From positions 1 to 64,000 of the forward strand of contig QHYS01000017.1 in NCBI GenBank assembly GCA_003223325.1: DNA of 64,000 nt, given 5' to 3'. The notes below the pieces were generated by a model. It did not search any database. It was not told where the DNA came from and was given only the letters and a program-made list of their open reading frames with translations. Origin of the DNA: Acidobacteriota bacterium. Lineage in GTDB: Bacteria > Acidobacteriota > Terriglobia > Acidiferrales > UBA7541. A program made the translations under genes and the position numbers. Positions 46,341 through 55,404 of the stretch are shown here, one piece after another. Every line of letters begins with the position of its first letter. Positions within the stretch are counted from its first letter, which is position 1.

Positions 46341-47621
46341 CTAGCGGACCTGGGCCTCCGGCGCGCCGACCTCGCGCGCCACGTATAAAGTCAACGACAC
46401 CGCGCCTACCAGCGCCGCGCCGAGCAGCACGGTCGGGCGGAATCCCAGCCAGGTGATAACTGCTCCGGCCGGAAAGTCCCCCAGCGGCCGAATGCACATG
46501 ATCAGCAGGGTATTCAAGCTCATGGCGCGGCCTCGCATTTCGACTGGGACGCGCAGCTGAAGCAGCGTAATGGTGGTGGCTCCGGCTATATTCTGCGCGG
46601 CTCCCACGACAAACAGAGCAGGAACGGAAACGCGTAGGCTATCACTCCAGCCAAACACGGCGAGCGCTATCGTCCAGAGCAGAATTGCCCCAAACACAAG
46701 CCGGCTATTGTCAGTGGTGCCTGCCAAGGAGGGCAAGATCAGTGCACCCACGACCGTGCCGGCCCCGACGGCCGAGAACAACACACCGAGCTGCGTGGGA
46801 CCAACGTGCAGAACTTCCTTGGCAAACACGGGCAGCGCCAGCGCTCCCGAGGGACCAAAAAATAGCAACGCTGCGTATGCGGGAACTACACTCGGAAGCA
46901 CAGAATCGCGACGAACGTATTGCAGCGCCTCGCGCGCGGAGGCAAGGAGCCTTCCACCAGGCCGGCGCGTGTGCTCCTGCGGTGTCCGCAAGAGGAGCAG
47001 TGCGACGAGCACAGCGAGAAAGCTCGCGGCATTCAAAAAGAAATTTCCGGCATAGCCGATTCTGCTCAAGACCAAGCCCGCAAGCGCCGGTCCCAAGATC
47101 GAAGCGCCATTGAAGACGGCCGATTGCAGCGAAACGGCGTTCATCAAGTGTTCCTTGGGCACGAGAGAGGTGATCAGCGCGTTGCGCGCGGGCTGGTCAA
47201 AACTCAACGCAGAGCTGCTCGCAAAAGCGACCAACAGGATGATCCAGAAGCGGATCAGTCCGGTCAGCGTAAGAATGCCTAGAAGGACCGCGAATCCCAT
47301 CATGAGGCTTTGCGTTAGCAGCAGTAGTCGCCTTTTGTCGAAACGGTCCGCAACGCTACCGCCTATGGCTGCAAACAGAAGGAACGTCAGAGCCTGGGTC
47401 AAACAGACCGTACCAAGTGCCGCTGCCGAGCCGCGAGTTAGGTCGAGGACGAACAGACTGAGGGCGACAATTTGCATCCACGTACCGACGGCAGATACCG
47501 CCAACCCCGTCCATAACCGCCGAAAATCGCGATAGTGAAGGGCTCGAAAGGTGCGAAGGAGCGAGCTGGAATCTGCCTGGGAGAGCGAAACTTCTCCCTC
47601 GGTCTTCGTGCTTGCATGCAT
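46341..47621 (-). CDS. MFS exporter (EntS/MFS_3-like)
   Basis: A 426-residue major-facilitator protein with about 12 membrane spans. The first-loop RDFRRLWTGLAVSAVGTWMQ and the motif GGSVADRFDKRRLLLLTQS (loop 2-3) are typical of the EntS/MFS_3 exporters; FDQPARNALITSLVPKEHLMNAVSL is also diagnostic. Members export siderophores, drugs or metabolites. It is divergent from the pqq operon and downstream of (convergent with) the TonB-receptor pseudogene. Substrate not deducible. Confidence 0.87.
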   Translation of the reverse strand: MHASTKTEGEVSLSQADSSSLLRTFRALHYRDFRRLWTGLAVSAVGTWMQIVALSLFVLDLTRGSAAALGTVCLTQALTFLLFAAIGGSVADRFDKRRLLLLTQSLMMGFAVLLGILTLTGLIRFWIILLVAFASSSALSFDQPARNALITSLVPKEHLMNAVSLQSAVFNGASILGPALAGLVLSRIGYAGNFFLNAASFLAVLVALLLLRTPQEHTRRPGGRLLASAREALQYVRRDSVLPSVVPAYAALLFFGPSGALALPVFAKEVLHVGPTQLGVLFSAVGAGTVVGALILPSLAGTTDNSRLVFGAILLWTIALAVFGWSDSLRVSVPALFVVGAAQNIAGATTITLLQLRVPVEMRGRAMSLNTLLIMCIRPLGDFPAGAVITWLGFRPTVLLGAALVGAVSLTLYVAREVGAPEAQVR

Positions 47622-47680
47622 ACCGGTTGCTCTGATAATATAGCGGTCAGTAGCAACTGGCTACTGAGAAGGGTGCACCT

Positions 47681-47758
47681 ATGGAATGGGAAACCCCGCA
47701 AGTTGAGGAGATCTGCCTTAGCTGCGAAATCAATTCTTACAGCAACGGCGAGCTCTAA
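47681..47758 (+). CDS. pqqA: PqqA, peptide precursor of pyrroloquinoline quinone
   Basis: A 25-codon gene starting MEWETPQVEEICLSC and ending SNGEL. The conserved Glu16 and Tyr20 in CEINSY are the two side chains that PqqE cross-links to build the PQQ skeleton. Spacing (E-x3-Y) and peptide length match known PqqA. GAGAAGGG is upstream of the ATG with fair spacing. It lies 85 bases before pqqB, in the usual operon position, and is divergent from the MFS gene. PqqA is made by the ribosome, bound by PqqD, cross-linked by PqqE and then proteolysed. Confidence 0.9.
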   Translation: MEWETPQVEEICLSCEINSYSNGEL

Positions 47759-47843
47759 TCTCGATCTCGAGGCGGTAACGTTCGTAGCTGAAATCACTGG
47801 GACTGGCACACGGCTTTAGTGCCCTCCTTCTTCCTGCCCTGCA

Positions 47844-48767
47844 ATGCTGGTAAAAATATTGGGCAGCGCGGCGGGTGGTGGCTTCCCACAGTGGAATTGT
47901 GGTTGTGTGAACTGCCACGGTGTTCGCGACCGCAGCTTCAAGGGTTCTTTTCGCACGCAGGCTCAACTTGCTTGGAGCGCCGCTCCCAGTCGGTGGAGTC
48001 TTCTGAACGCCTCTCCGGACCTGCGCGTGCAAATTGAAGCCACTCCCGATCTATGGCCGCCGAACGGCACACGTAACTCCCCAATTCATGATGTGATCCT
48101 TGCGAGCGCCGAAGTGGACCAGGTCCTCGGTCTGCTGCTCCTTCGCGAGTTTCATTCGTTTCGTGCGTATGCCACCCGCTCGGTTCGCAAGATTCTCACC
48201 GAAGACAACAGTCTGTTTGGCGTTCTCGCTCGCTTCCCCGGTCAGGTTTGCTGGCAGGATATCCCGCTGGACCGGCCTTTCTGCGCTGGAGGCGCGCGCT
48301 TAGAGGTGTTGCCACTTCGGGGCTCGTTTCCCGGTTTCGTAAGGGCGCCCAGATTGGCGGAATTGAATGCCGCGGATGCGGTGATCGGTCTCTTGATCTC
48401 ACCCGAATTGGGCGCCAGTTCAAGTGGAAGAACACTGGCGTTCCTGCCGGGGGTATCTTGCATCCCTGATGCCCTGCTCGAGCGCCTGCAGAGTTGCGAC
48501 GTGCTGCTCTTTGACGGCACGTTCTGGAGTGATGACGAACCGTTGCAAATTCCGGGCGTCACGCGCACCGCGCGGCAAATGGGTCACGTGCCGCTCTCAG
48601 GCCCTGGTGGGAGTCTCGAATGCTTCGCGGCGCTCCAACGACCGCGCAAAATTTTCATTCACATCAACCACACCAATCCCATTCTGGACGAAGAGAGCAT
48701 GGAACATCGCATGGTTCGCGAAGCCGGCTGGGAAGTGGCAGGGGATGGCATGGAGATGACCCTGTGA
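47844..48767 (+). CDS. pqqB: PqqB, pyrroloquinoline quinone biosynthesis hydroxylase-like protein
   Basis: A 307-residue metallo-beta-lactamase-fold protein, the usual length for PqqB. Diagnostic segments are the N-terminal VKILGSAAGGGFPQWNCGC with structural zinc cysteines (CGCVNC), then SPDLRVQIEA, NSPIHDVILASAEVDQVLGL, LLFDGTFWSDDE and FIHINHTNPIL. It acts in PQQ synthesis on the cross-linked precursor, in the cytoplasm. Its TGA overlaps the GTG start of pqqC. Confidence 0.95.
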   Translation: MLVKILGSAAGGGFPQWNCGCVNCHGVRDRSFKGSFRTQAQLAWSAAPSRWSLLNASPDLRVQIEATPDLWPPNGTRNSPIHDVILASAEVDQVLGLLLLREFHSFRAYATRSVRKILTEDNSLFGVLARFPGQVCWQDIPLDRPFCAGGARLEVLPLRGSFPGFVRAPRLAELNAADAVIGLLISPELGASSSGRTLAFLPGVSCIPDALLERLQSCDVLLFDGTFWSDDEPLQIPGVTRTARQMGHVPLSGPGGSLECFAALQRPRKIFIHINHTNPILDEESMEHRMVREAGWEVAGDGMEMTL

Positions 48768-49460
48768 CGCCGGTTCAAGATCAACAGCGCCTCGCGCCGG
48801 CTGAACTGGAAGCGCGCCTGCGGGCCATCGGCCCGGAGCGATACCACCACCGACACCCTTTCCATCAATTGATGCACGAAGGCAAGCTGACTAGGGGTCA
48901 GCTTCAGGCTTGGGCGCTCAACCGCTATTACTACCAGAGCATTATTCCGATCAAGGACGCGATCATTGTCTCGCGGAGCGGGGATTCTGCATTTCGTCGG
49001 GCTTGGCGCAAGCGTATCATCGATCATGACGGAGACGGCGCTCATCCGGGCGGCATCGAAAAGTGGATCGCTCTGGCGGAGGCGACAGGTCTCGACCGGG
49101 AGCAGGTCACGTCGCAGCGCGGAATTCTGGCAGGCGTGTACTACGCGGTGAATGGCTACTTGGATCTAGCTGATCGCGCTGCGTATCGATCGGCTGCGCC
49201 AGTATTATCCGTGGTTAAGTGGCGGGCTGGCCTATTTCGATGCACGGCTTACCCAAGCGCCGGAAGACGCGCAGTTCGCCCTCGCCTGGGTCATCGAACA
49301 CGCCCGCACACCCATCGAGCAGGAACTCGCGCTCGGGGCACTGCGCGCCAAGTGCGATATTTTGTGGGCGCAGCTCGATGCGCTTTATTTCGCATATGTC
49401 TCTCCCGGCTGGCCGCCTCCCGGCGCGTTCCACCCGGGAGCGGAGAGCGTGACGAAATGA
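48764..49460 (+). pseudogene. pqqC: pqqC with internal out-of-frame deletion
   Basis: PqqC catalyses the final ring closure and eight-electron oxidation to PQQ. From GTG 48764 the N-terminal half is good (YHHRHPFHQLMHEGKLT, LQAWALNRYYYQSIIPIKDA, KRIIDHDGDG) up to VYYAVNGYL near 49160. Then roughly two dozen codons (the family's ...ASSLTELFAP... part) are missing and the frame changes; the C-terminal part from LIALRIDRLRQYYPW through AKCDILWAQLDALYFAYVSP lies in another frame and ends at TGA 49458. In the original frame translation runs on into pqqD. A real deletion or an assembly error cannot be told apart here. Confidence 0.85.
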
Positions 49461-49738
49461 GCGCGATGGAACGAAATCGCGTGCCGCGGCTCGCGCCTGG
49501 GTGCCGCTTGAACGCTGCCGGAGGTCCAGAAGATCTGCTGCTGATTCCTGAAGGGGCCCTGCGGCTGAAGGGACCGGCGCGCGCTATCGTGGAACTTTGT
49601 GACGGTGAGCGCACGTTAGCCGGCATTGTGGAAGAACTGCAGCGGCGCTACACTTCCGCGCAACCGGCTACAATTGAGACAGAGGCCGTGGCACTTCTCG
49701 CACGTCTCCGCGACAGAGGTGTCCTCGAATACGCATGA
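49457..49738 (+). CDS. pqqD: PqqD, PqqA-binding chaperone
   Basis: A 93-residue RiPP recognition element that presents PqqA to PqqE. Typical sequence: VPRLAPGCRLN..., then LLIPEGALRLKGPARAIVELCDGERTLAGIVEEL. Its ATG overlaps the pqqC stop (ATGA), and its own stop overlaps the pqqE start (ATGA). Because of the deletion in pqqC, the pqqC start is now in frame with pqqD, so a hybrid PqqC-PqqD product of about 325 residues could also be made. Confidence 0.93.
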   Translation: MSAMERNRVPRLAPGCRLNAAGGPEDLLLIPEGALRLKGPARAIVELCDGERTLAGIVEELQRRYTSAQPATIETEAVALLARLRDRGVLEYA

Positions 49739-50814
49739 AGTACACTCCCCGTGCATTGATCGCCGAGCTCACCCATCGTTGTCCGCTGCATTGTGTTTAT
49801 TGTTCGAACCCGCTTGAGATGCAGCGTCGCTCGGAGGAGCTCTGCACTGCTGACTGGCTCTCGATCTTCCAACAAGCCGGCGAAATGGGCATCCTGCAAT
49901 TGCACCTGACAGGTGGAGAACCTTTATCGCGAGCCGATCTTACGGAACTGGTACGCGCGGGCCGCGAAGCGCAACTTTATTCGAATCTGATTACCTCCGG
50001 GGTGGGCCTCGACGAACGCCGGATGGACGAATTAATCGGCGCCGGTCTCGAGCACATCCAATTGAGCTTCCAGGATAGTGAAGAGGTGCCTGCAAACGAA
50101 TTCGCTGGCACTCGTAGCCACGCGCTCAAGCTGCGCATCGCGGGGATGATTCGCGAGCGTCGCGTCGCGTTCACGGTGAACATGGTCGTGCACAGGCGCA
50201 ACCTCGATCGGCTGAAGGAGATGATCGACTTTGCCGAGCAGACCGGAGCGCAACGGCTGGAAATTGCCAACGTGCAATATTATGGTTGGGCCTTCCGCAA
50301 CCGAGAGGCATTACTCCCCACGCGCCAACAACTGGAGCACTCTATTGAAGTTGTGGAGGCCGCTCGCGAGCGACTCAAGGGCAAACTGCGCATTGACTTC
50401 GTTTTTCCCGATTATTATGCAAAGTATCCCAAGCCCTGCATGAACGGCTGGGGGCATCAGCAGATGCTCATTGATCCGGCGGGTCGTGTGCTGCCTTGCC
50501 ACGCGGCTATGGTTATCCCTGGGCTCGAGTTCCCGAACGCCCGCAAGCGCTCTTTGCACTGGATCTGGGAGGACTCGCCGGCGTTCAACCGCTTCCGGGA
50601 TGAGAGTTGGATGCCGGAACCATGCCGGAGCTGCGATCGCCGCACGCGCGACTTCGGTGGTTGCCGCTGCCAGGCTTTCCTGCTGGCTGGCGATGCCGCG
50701 GCAACCGACCCGGTTTGCACCCTCGCGCCGACGCATGCCGCAGTGGAAGAAATATTGCAGCGCGTCAATGGCGGCGCCGAGCGAAACTGGGTGTACCGCA
50801 TCGATCCAAGTTAA
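49735..50814 (+). CDS. pqqE: PqqE, radical SAM PqqA cross-linking enzyme
   Basis: A 359-residue radical S-adenosylmethionine enzyme. The SAM cluster motif is Cys16-x3-Cys20-x2-Cys23 (HRCPLHCVYCS), followed by HLTGGEPLSRADL. The C-terminal SPASM part binds auxiliary clusters: GGHQQMLIDPAGRVLPCHAA-type segment, CRSCDRRTRDFGGCRCQA, and a late Cys in DPVCTLAP. It forms the Glu-Tyr carbon-carbon bond in PqqA with PqqD. Last gene of the operon; it runs convergent with the minus-strand gene at 50.9 kb. Confidence 0.95.
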   Translation: MKYTPRALIAELTHRCPLHCVYCSNPLEMQRRSEELCTADWLSIFQQAGEMGILQLHLTGGEPLSRADLTELVRAGREAQLYSNLITSGVGLDERRMDELIGAGLEHIQLSFQDSEEVPANEFAGTRSHALKLRIAGMIRERRVAFTVNMVVHRRNLDRLKEMIDFAEQTGAQRLEIANVQYYGWAFRNREALLPTRQQLEHSIEVVEAARERLKGKLRIDFVFPDYYAKYPKPCMNGWGHQQMLIDPAGRVLPCHAAMVIPGLEFPNARKRSLHWIWEDSPAFNRFRDESWMPEPCRSCDRRTRDFGGCRCQAFLLAGDAAATDPVCTLAPTHAAVEEILQRVNGGAERNWVYRIDPS

Positions 50815-50856
50815 TCAATTTCACATCGATCGGCGCGAGAGCGCGGAATCGACAAC

Positions 50857-51378
50857 TTATTTTCCGATTGGCACCAGGGCCGCCCCGGCGGGTCTCCACT
50901 TGCCATTTTCCTTTTCGAACATCCGCAAAACGCGGACTTCAATCTCGCTGATCTTGCCGTCTGCACTTTGGCGTTTGAGACGTGTATGATCGGTGGCCAG
51001 CGCAAAACTCTCGTAGACGGCCATTAGTTTGAAATCGTCCGGGTAAGGCCCCACTCCCGGAGAGGGATGCGCGGCGCGCTGCGCGGCAATCATCTGCGCT
51101 TTGCTCTGAACCTGGCCTTCCGGCGAAATCTCGAAAAATTGGTTCGTCCAGTACTGATTGCGGAATTCGATACACTCTTTGTAGTCCTTGTGATAAGGAC
51201 CGGCGCCGGAGCTGCACAGCCACTGTTGGTCGGCGTCCCACAGCTCCTTCTCTAAGGTTGCTCGATCTTCACCCTTGCTGACCGAGGCCTTTTTGGCGGG
51301 TTCCTGGCCGCCGGCGAGAGATGAAATCGCCAGAAGGATGGCCACGAACAAGCCGCGCGTAGCAAAAGTAATTTTCAT
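50857..51378 (-). CDS. Exported SnoaL/DUF4440-like (NTF2-fold) protein
   Basis: A 173-residue exported protein. ATG 51378 with an ideal AAGGAGG upstream gives a signal peptide (KITFATRGLFVAILLAISSLAGG). The mature part is a single domain with the NTF2-like pattern ATLEKELWDADQQWL at the start and aromatic strands ending IEVRVLRMFEKENGKWRPAG, as in DUF4440 proteins. Role unknown. The longer in-frame extension upstream lacks any start signal. Confidence 0.72.
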   Translation of the reverse strand: MKITFATRGLFVAILLAISSLAGGQEPAKKASVSKGEDRATLEKELWDADQQWLCSSGAGPYHKDYKECIEFRNQYWTNQFFEISPEGQVQSKAQMIAAQRAAHPSPGVGPYPDDFKLMAVYESFALATDHTRLKRQSADGKISEIEVRVLRMFEKENGKWRPAGAALVPIGK

Positions 51379-51568
51379 GGAAGCCTCCTTGAGTGGCGCA
51401 CCACTACTACACGCAAAATGCGGTTCGAAACTGCCGGGCTTAAAGCCCAGCGCTGCACACTGATCATGGAAGTCCGCATTACACTTCGACGACGGCAGAA
51501 ATGTGGCGCCGCCCTTCAGGACGGCATCTGTACATGCCGCAACAATCGCATCGGACACCCTGTGCTCA

Positions 51569-52459
51569 TTATTTTGTCTGACTGCCGACGACTTTGTTGT
51601 ATTCGGCGGTCTCGGCGGGCGAACAGATCATTTCGCGAACATCGAAATCGTCCGCGAGCAAGTGAAATGGGAATTTGTCCATCGCGACCCAAGGCTTTGT
51701 GTACATTTTCGGATCGTCAATCGTCACGGTGAGCTCCAGGTGATCATGGTCCACCCGATGAAAACGTTCCTCCACCAGAAGATCGCTGCTATGGGGACGC
51801 CCCGCCTTGTCCACCCACGTCCGTTCGTCCGTTCCCATGGTCTGCACCACCAGAGTCGTGTCGTCCACCCACTTGCCGACGGAGTACCCGAACCACCGTG
51901 GCTCGGGATCCTTCGGAAATTCCCGCCCGTCCGTCCAGATCACGCGCCAGATCTTGTCGAATTCGTATAGCATCACAATCTTAGACGGCGTTTGCAGAAT
52001 CTGCGTCTCGCGGAGTTCGTAAAGATCTTCCCGTGGCATCCCTTGAGGGTTGCAGAAGAAAACCGGATCGCCGATATCCGCGGGCAGCACTTCTCTGTTT
52101 CCGTTTCCTGGCTTGGTCCGGCTCAAGAGCTCGAAACCCAGCGGCGTATAAGGAGGCTCGTGCTTGCCATCGGCCGGCATGGACTTCGAGCCTGTTCCTT
52201 GAATTCCGTCGCTTGGCCCGTTGGCCGGTTCCCAGGTTCCGGAAATGTCGTGGCGCGGTGCCGGCCCTAGCGTCTGATTTTTGATGGAACTCACCTGCCG
52301 GTTCCAGCCATCGGGAACGTGAACGGCTGCTTGCGCCTGCGACTGTGTCGTCGGCGTCGCCTGGGACTGCACAAGCAGCGAGCCAACCAACGATCCAACC
52401 ATCGAGAAGGTCGAGGCCACCAGAGCTGCACTAATCCAGCCCACCATTCGTTTTGACAT
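51569..52459 (-). CDS. Secreted 'DISGTWEPANG' protein of unknown function (paralogue A)
   Basis: A 296-residue exported protein. ATG 52459 follows AAAGGAG. After a membrane/signal segment (WISAALVASTFSMVGSLVGS) the mature part has the motif RHDISGTWEPANG, the central PREDLYELRETQILQTPSKI and IWTDGREFPKDPEPRWFGYS, and a C-terminal YTKPWVAMDKFPF. A paralogue is at 55942-56967. The family is frequent beside aromatic and lactone catabolic genes in Acidobacteria but has no known activity. It is divergent from the metallo-hydrolase gene at 52751. Confidence 0.75.
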   Translation of the reverse strand: MSKRMVGWISAALVASTFSMVGSLVGSLLVQSQATPTTQSQAQAAVHVPDGWNRQVSSIKNQTLGPAPRHDISGTWEPANGPSDGIQGTGSKSMPADGKHEPPYTPLGFELLSRTKPGNGNREVLPADIGDPVFFCNPQGMPREDLYELRETQILQTPSKIVMLYEFDKIWRVIWTDGREFPKDPEPRWFGYSVGKWVDDTTLVVQTMGTDERTWVDKAGRPHSSDLLVEERFHRVDHDHLELTVTIDDPKMYTKPWVAMDKFPFHLLADDFDVREMICSPAETAEYNKVVGSQTK

Positions 52460-52750
52460 ATCACTCCTTTCGCCCGCGGCAGTGAACGAGCCCGACTCGC
52501 GCCAAAGACTCTTAGAATCGTCGGCTACGGCGCGCCGCCGCCATGCTGCAGCTAGTGCTCTTCGCTTTGCTGGACAATAGGCAAACATATTTTGAGGATT
52601 GAGGCAATCGCAATCAATTGGCCCTCATGCCTGGTCTTCAATCGGCTGTCAGCTCGGGCGTCTCCGCGGAATCGTGTAAAACCGATTGACCCGAGTCCTT
52701 GGACACCACATAATCCGGCGGCATAGGACTTGCGAATTCGAGGAGGTTCC

Positions 52751-53881
52751 GTGGGAGAGAGATTGACACGGCGTGAAGTGGTGAAGCGCGCTGCTTGGCT
52801 TGGTGCTGGCGCGGTGTTGGCGGGAACCGGGAGGCTGGACGCCCTTCTGGGGCAAGCGGGCCAACGTTTGGATGAATCCTCCAGTCGGATTGGGTGGCCG
52901 GCGGTAACGCCGCTTCCCCCGCTGGACGATCATTACCCGCTGATGCCGACGTGGAAAACTGAGCTGCGGCAACTCGCGCCGAATGTCTACGTGTACCAGC
53001 AGCAGGGAGGCACTGGTCTTCCCAACGCCGGAATCTCTAACGCTGGTCTATTCGTCGGTGAAGATTGGTCAGTGGCCCTGGATGCTCTGGGATTTCCGCT
53101 GCAGACCAAAGCGTTCCTTGCAGCAGCCAAGAAGGCCACGGGCGGCAAGCCGATCGCGCAACTGATTAACACGCATCACCACGGCGACCACGTAGCCGGA
53201 AACCAATTCTTCCTGCCGGCGCAAATTCTGGGCCATCCATACTGCCGTCAAGAAGTCTTGAGGGCTGTGCCCACAACCCCAAGGTCGTGGCCGAAACAAG
53301 AGGGCATAGCCGACGGCACCGAGGTGCGCAAGCTGACGCCGCCAAGCGTCACCTTTGAAGACAACCTGATCTTCAACGTCGGCGGCAACGTCGTCGAATT
53401 CCACTTTGCGGGGCCCGCTCATACCTGGGGAGACATCATCGCCTTTTTGCCGCGGCATAAAATTCTTTTCGCCGGTGACTTGGCCTTTTTCCATCTGGTG
53501 CCCTACGCCCATAACGGCCACGTCACGAAGTGGTTGGAGGCAATCGATAAAATCATGAAGATGGACGTGGACACCATCATCCCGGGCCACGGGCCCGTTG
53601 GCGGAAAGAAAGACCTGGCAGAGATGGCCGAATATTTTCGCGTCTTGAAGGTCGAGACCAAAAAGCGCTACGACGCTCACATGAGTGCTGGCCAAGCCGC
53701 GGCGGATATCAAGATGGGCAAGTTCGACAACTGGATGGGCCCGGAACGAATCGTGATGAACACCGTCCGTCTGTATGACGAATTCAAGGGCACGCTTACG
53801 CCGGATATTGATATGGCCGGCACCAAGAGCGCGATCGAGGAGTACAACTCGATTAAAGCCGGCGGAAAGAAGTCAGCTTGA
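52751..53881 (+). CDS. Tat-exported metallo-beta-lactamase-fold hydrolase
   Basis: A 376-residue zinc hydrolase. GTG 52751 follows CGAGGAGG. The leader LTRREVVKRAAWLGAGAVLA is a twin-arginine-like signal. The zinc site is NTHHHGDHVAG (residues 140-150), with further ligands in HFAGPAHTWGD, LFAGDLAFFH and IIPGHGPVGG. This matches the periplasmic quinoprotein-relay/SoxH-like MBL group, whose substrates are unclear. The VOC gene follows after 33 bases, so they are likely co-transcribed. Confidence 0.83.
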   Translation: MGERLTRREVVKRAAWLGAGAVLAGTGRLDALLGQAGQRLDESSSRIGWPAVTPLPPLDDHYPLMPTWKTELRQLAPNVYVYQQQGGTGLPNAGISNAGLFVGEDWSVALDALGFPLQTKAFLAAAKKATGGKPIAQLINTHHHGDHVAGNQFFLPAQILGHPYCRQEVLRAVPTTPRSWPKQEGIADGTEVRKLTPPSVTFEDNLIFNVGGNVVEFHFAGPAHTWGDIIAFLPRHKILFAGDLAFFHLVPYAHNGHVTKWLEAIDKIMKMDVDTIIPGHGPVGGKKDLAEMAEYFRVLKVETKKRYDAHMSAGQAAADIKMGKFDNWMGPERIVMNTVRLYDEFKGTLTPDIDMAGTKSAIEEYNSIKAGGKKSA

Positions 53882-53914
53882 GCAGCTTTCGTTTTGGAAC
53901 GGAAGGAGGCATCG

Positions 53915-54376
53915 GTGGAGACGATCATTTCCAATCTCGTGACAAGGTTCGAGAGGGGCGCACTCACGCGCCGGGAATTGATTCGCGGGTTGGCCATGCT
54001 GGCTGGCGGAAGCGGAATGGCCGCTGGACTTCAAGAGACCGGCTTCAAAGGTGCGAAAATCGATCACATCAGTATTCAAGTCACCAATTTGCAGCGTTCG
54101 ATCGAGTTTTATGAAAAGCTGTTCGGTTTCTCTGTGGTGAGCCAAGATAAAAGCAATGAAATTGTGCGTTTGGGGATCACCAAGACTCTCATTTCGCTCC
54201 ACCACAAGAATCCGACCGGTATCGTGGATCACTTTGCGATCGGGGTGGACCACTTCGACAAGGAATCGGTAACGCGCGATTTGAAGCTGCGCGGCGCAAC
54301 TCCGGAAGAAAATATCGACGCCGGTTTTCACATCAAGGATCCGGAAGGGCTTAGCGTGCAGATTGTTCAGGCTTGA
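53915..54376 (+). CDS. Secreted VOC (glyoxalase/dioxygenase-fold) protein, paralogue
   Basis: A 153-residue paralogue of the protein at 3728-4201, with the same leader pattern (NLVTRFERGALTRRELIRGL) and a single VOC module: KIDHISIQVTNLQRSIEFYE with the metal-ligand His, then GIVDHFAIGVDHFDKES, and the last strand KDPEGLSVQIVQA. GTG 53915 is set by GGAAGGAGG. It probably dimerises to form a metal site. It sits between two metallo-beta-lactamase-fold genes. Confidence 0.75.
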   Translation: METIISNLVTRFERGALTRRELIRGLAMLAGGSGMAAGLQETGFKGAKIDHISIQVTNLQRSIEFYEKLFGFSVVSQDKSNEIVRLGITKTLISLHHKNPTGIVDHFAIGVDHFDKESVTRDLKLRGATPEENIDAGFHIKDPEGLSVQIVQA

Positions 54377-54435
54377 GTAACCGGCTGAGTCCCTGAGCCC
54401 GCTGATGAGAAAAGCGAAGTGGGAGACAGGAATCC

Positions 54436-55342
54436 ATGCCACACAATAAGGTGCGCTACTCTGGCATTGCGTCGGCACTGCTGATGTTCATTGCTGCGTT
54501 GCTCATAGCGAGCGTCGTGGCGGGCCAGCGGGCCGATGCCAAACTCCCGGCGCAAGCCCAACGTCAGGCGCCCGCATCGCTGAGGCTGTACGTCTTCGAC
54601 TGCGGTAAATTGAAGATTAGCGATACCAGTGTGTACGGGTTCGCGCCAAGCGATCTCTGTGCCTTGCTTTCTGGTGGCGCATCCGAAGGGGACGCTCATG
54701 TGGGACACCGGCGTCTTGGCGGACAAGATGCTGGCGTCCGGTGGGAGCGTAACGGGGGGTAACCCTGGGAGCTCGGCGATGGCCACCGTGACGAAGCCCT
54801 TAAAGGCGCAGTTGGCCGAGGTTGGATACGCGCCGCAGGATATTACGTACCTGGCACTCTCGCACTGCCATTGGGATCACACCGCAAACGCGAACGATTT
54901 CGCCAGCGCCACGTGGCTCGTGCGGCAGGAAGAGCGCGATGCCATGTTCACGCAGCCGCCGGCTTTTGCGCGCTGCCTTACACCGGAAACTTTCGGCGCG
55001 CTGAAGAACAGCAAGACGGTAATCCTCAAGACTGACGAATACGACGTCTTTGGCGACGGGGCCGTGATCATCAAATCGGCTGCCGGGCACACGCCCGGCC
55101 ACCAGGTTCTTTTTCTGAAATTGCGCAAAGCGGGCCCCGTATTGCTCTCGGGCGATCTGTATCATTATCCAGAAGAACGCGCCCAGCACCGCGTTCCAAA
55201 GACCGATTTCAACCGCGATCAAACCGCTGCTAGCAGAGCTGCGATCGAGGCTTTCTTGAAGAAAACGGGCGCGCAGCTTTGGATTCAGCACGATTTCACG
55301 GCCAATGCGAAACTCAAAAAGGCCCCCGCTTACTACGATTAG
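54436..55342 (+). pseudogene. Secreted metallo-beta-lactamase-fold lactonase-like protein, frameshifted
   Basis: The N-terminal frame (ATG 54436) gives a signal peptide and RLYVFDCGKLKISDTSVYGF, the usual start of N-acyl-homoserine-lactonase-like proteins. Near 54650-54665 a few codons are missing and the frame changes; the rest reads SVPCFLVAHPKGTLMWDTGV, then the zinc motif LSHCHWDHTANAN, AAGHTPGHQVLFLK and LSGDLYHYPEERAQHR. Apart from that junction every family motif is present. A small frame-breaking deletion or a sequence error. Confidence 0.8.
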
Positions 55343-55404
55343 CTTTGTCAATTGAATGAGACATTAGTTATCGAGATAGATGTTCGCCGATTGGAGGCAT
55401 CGCA

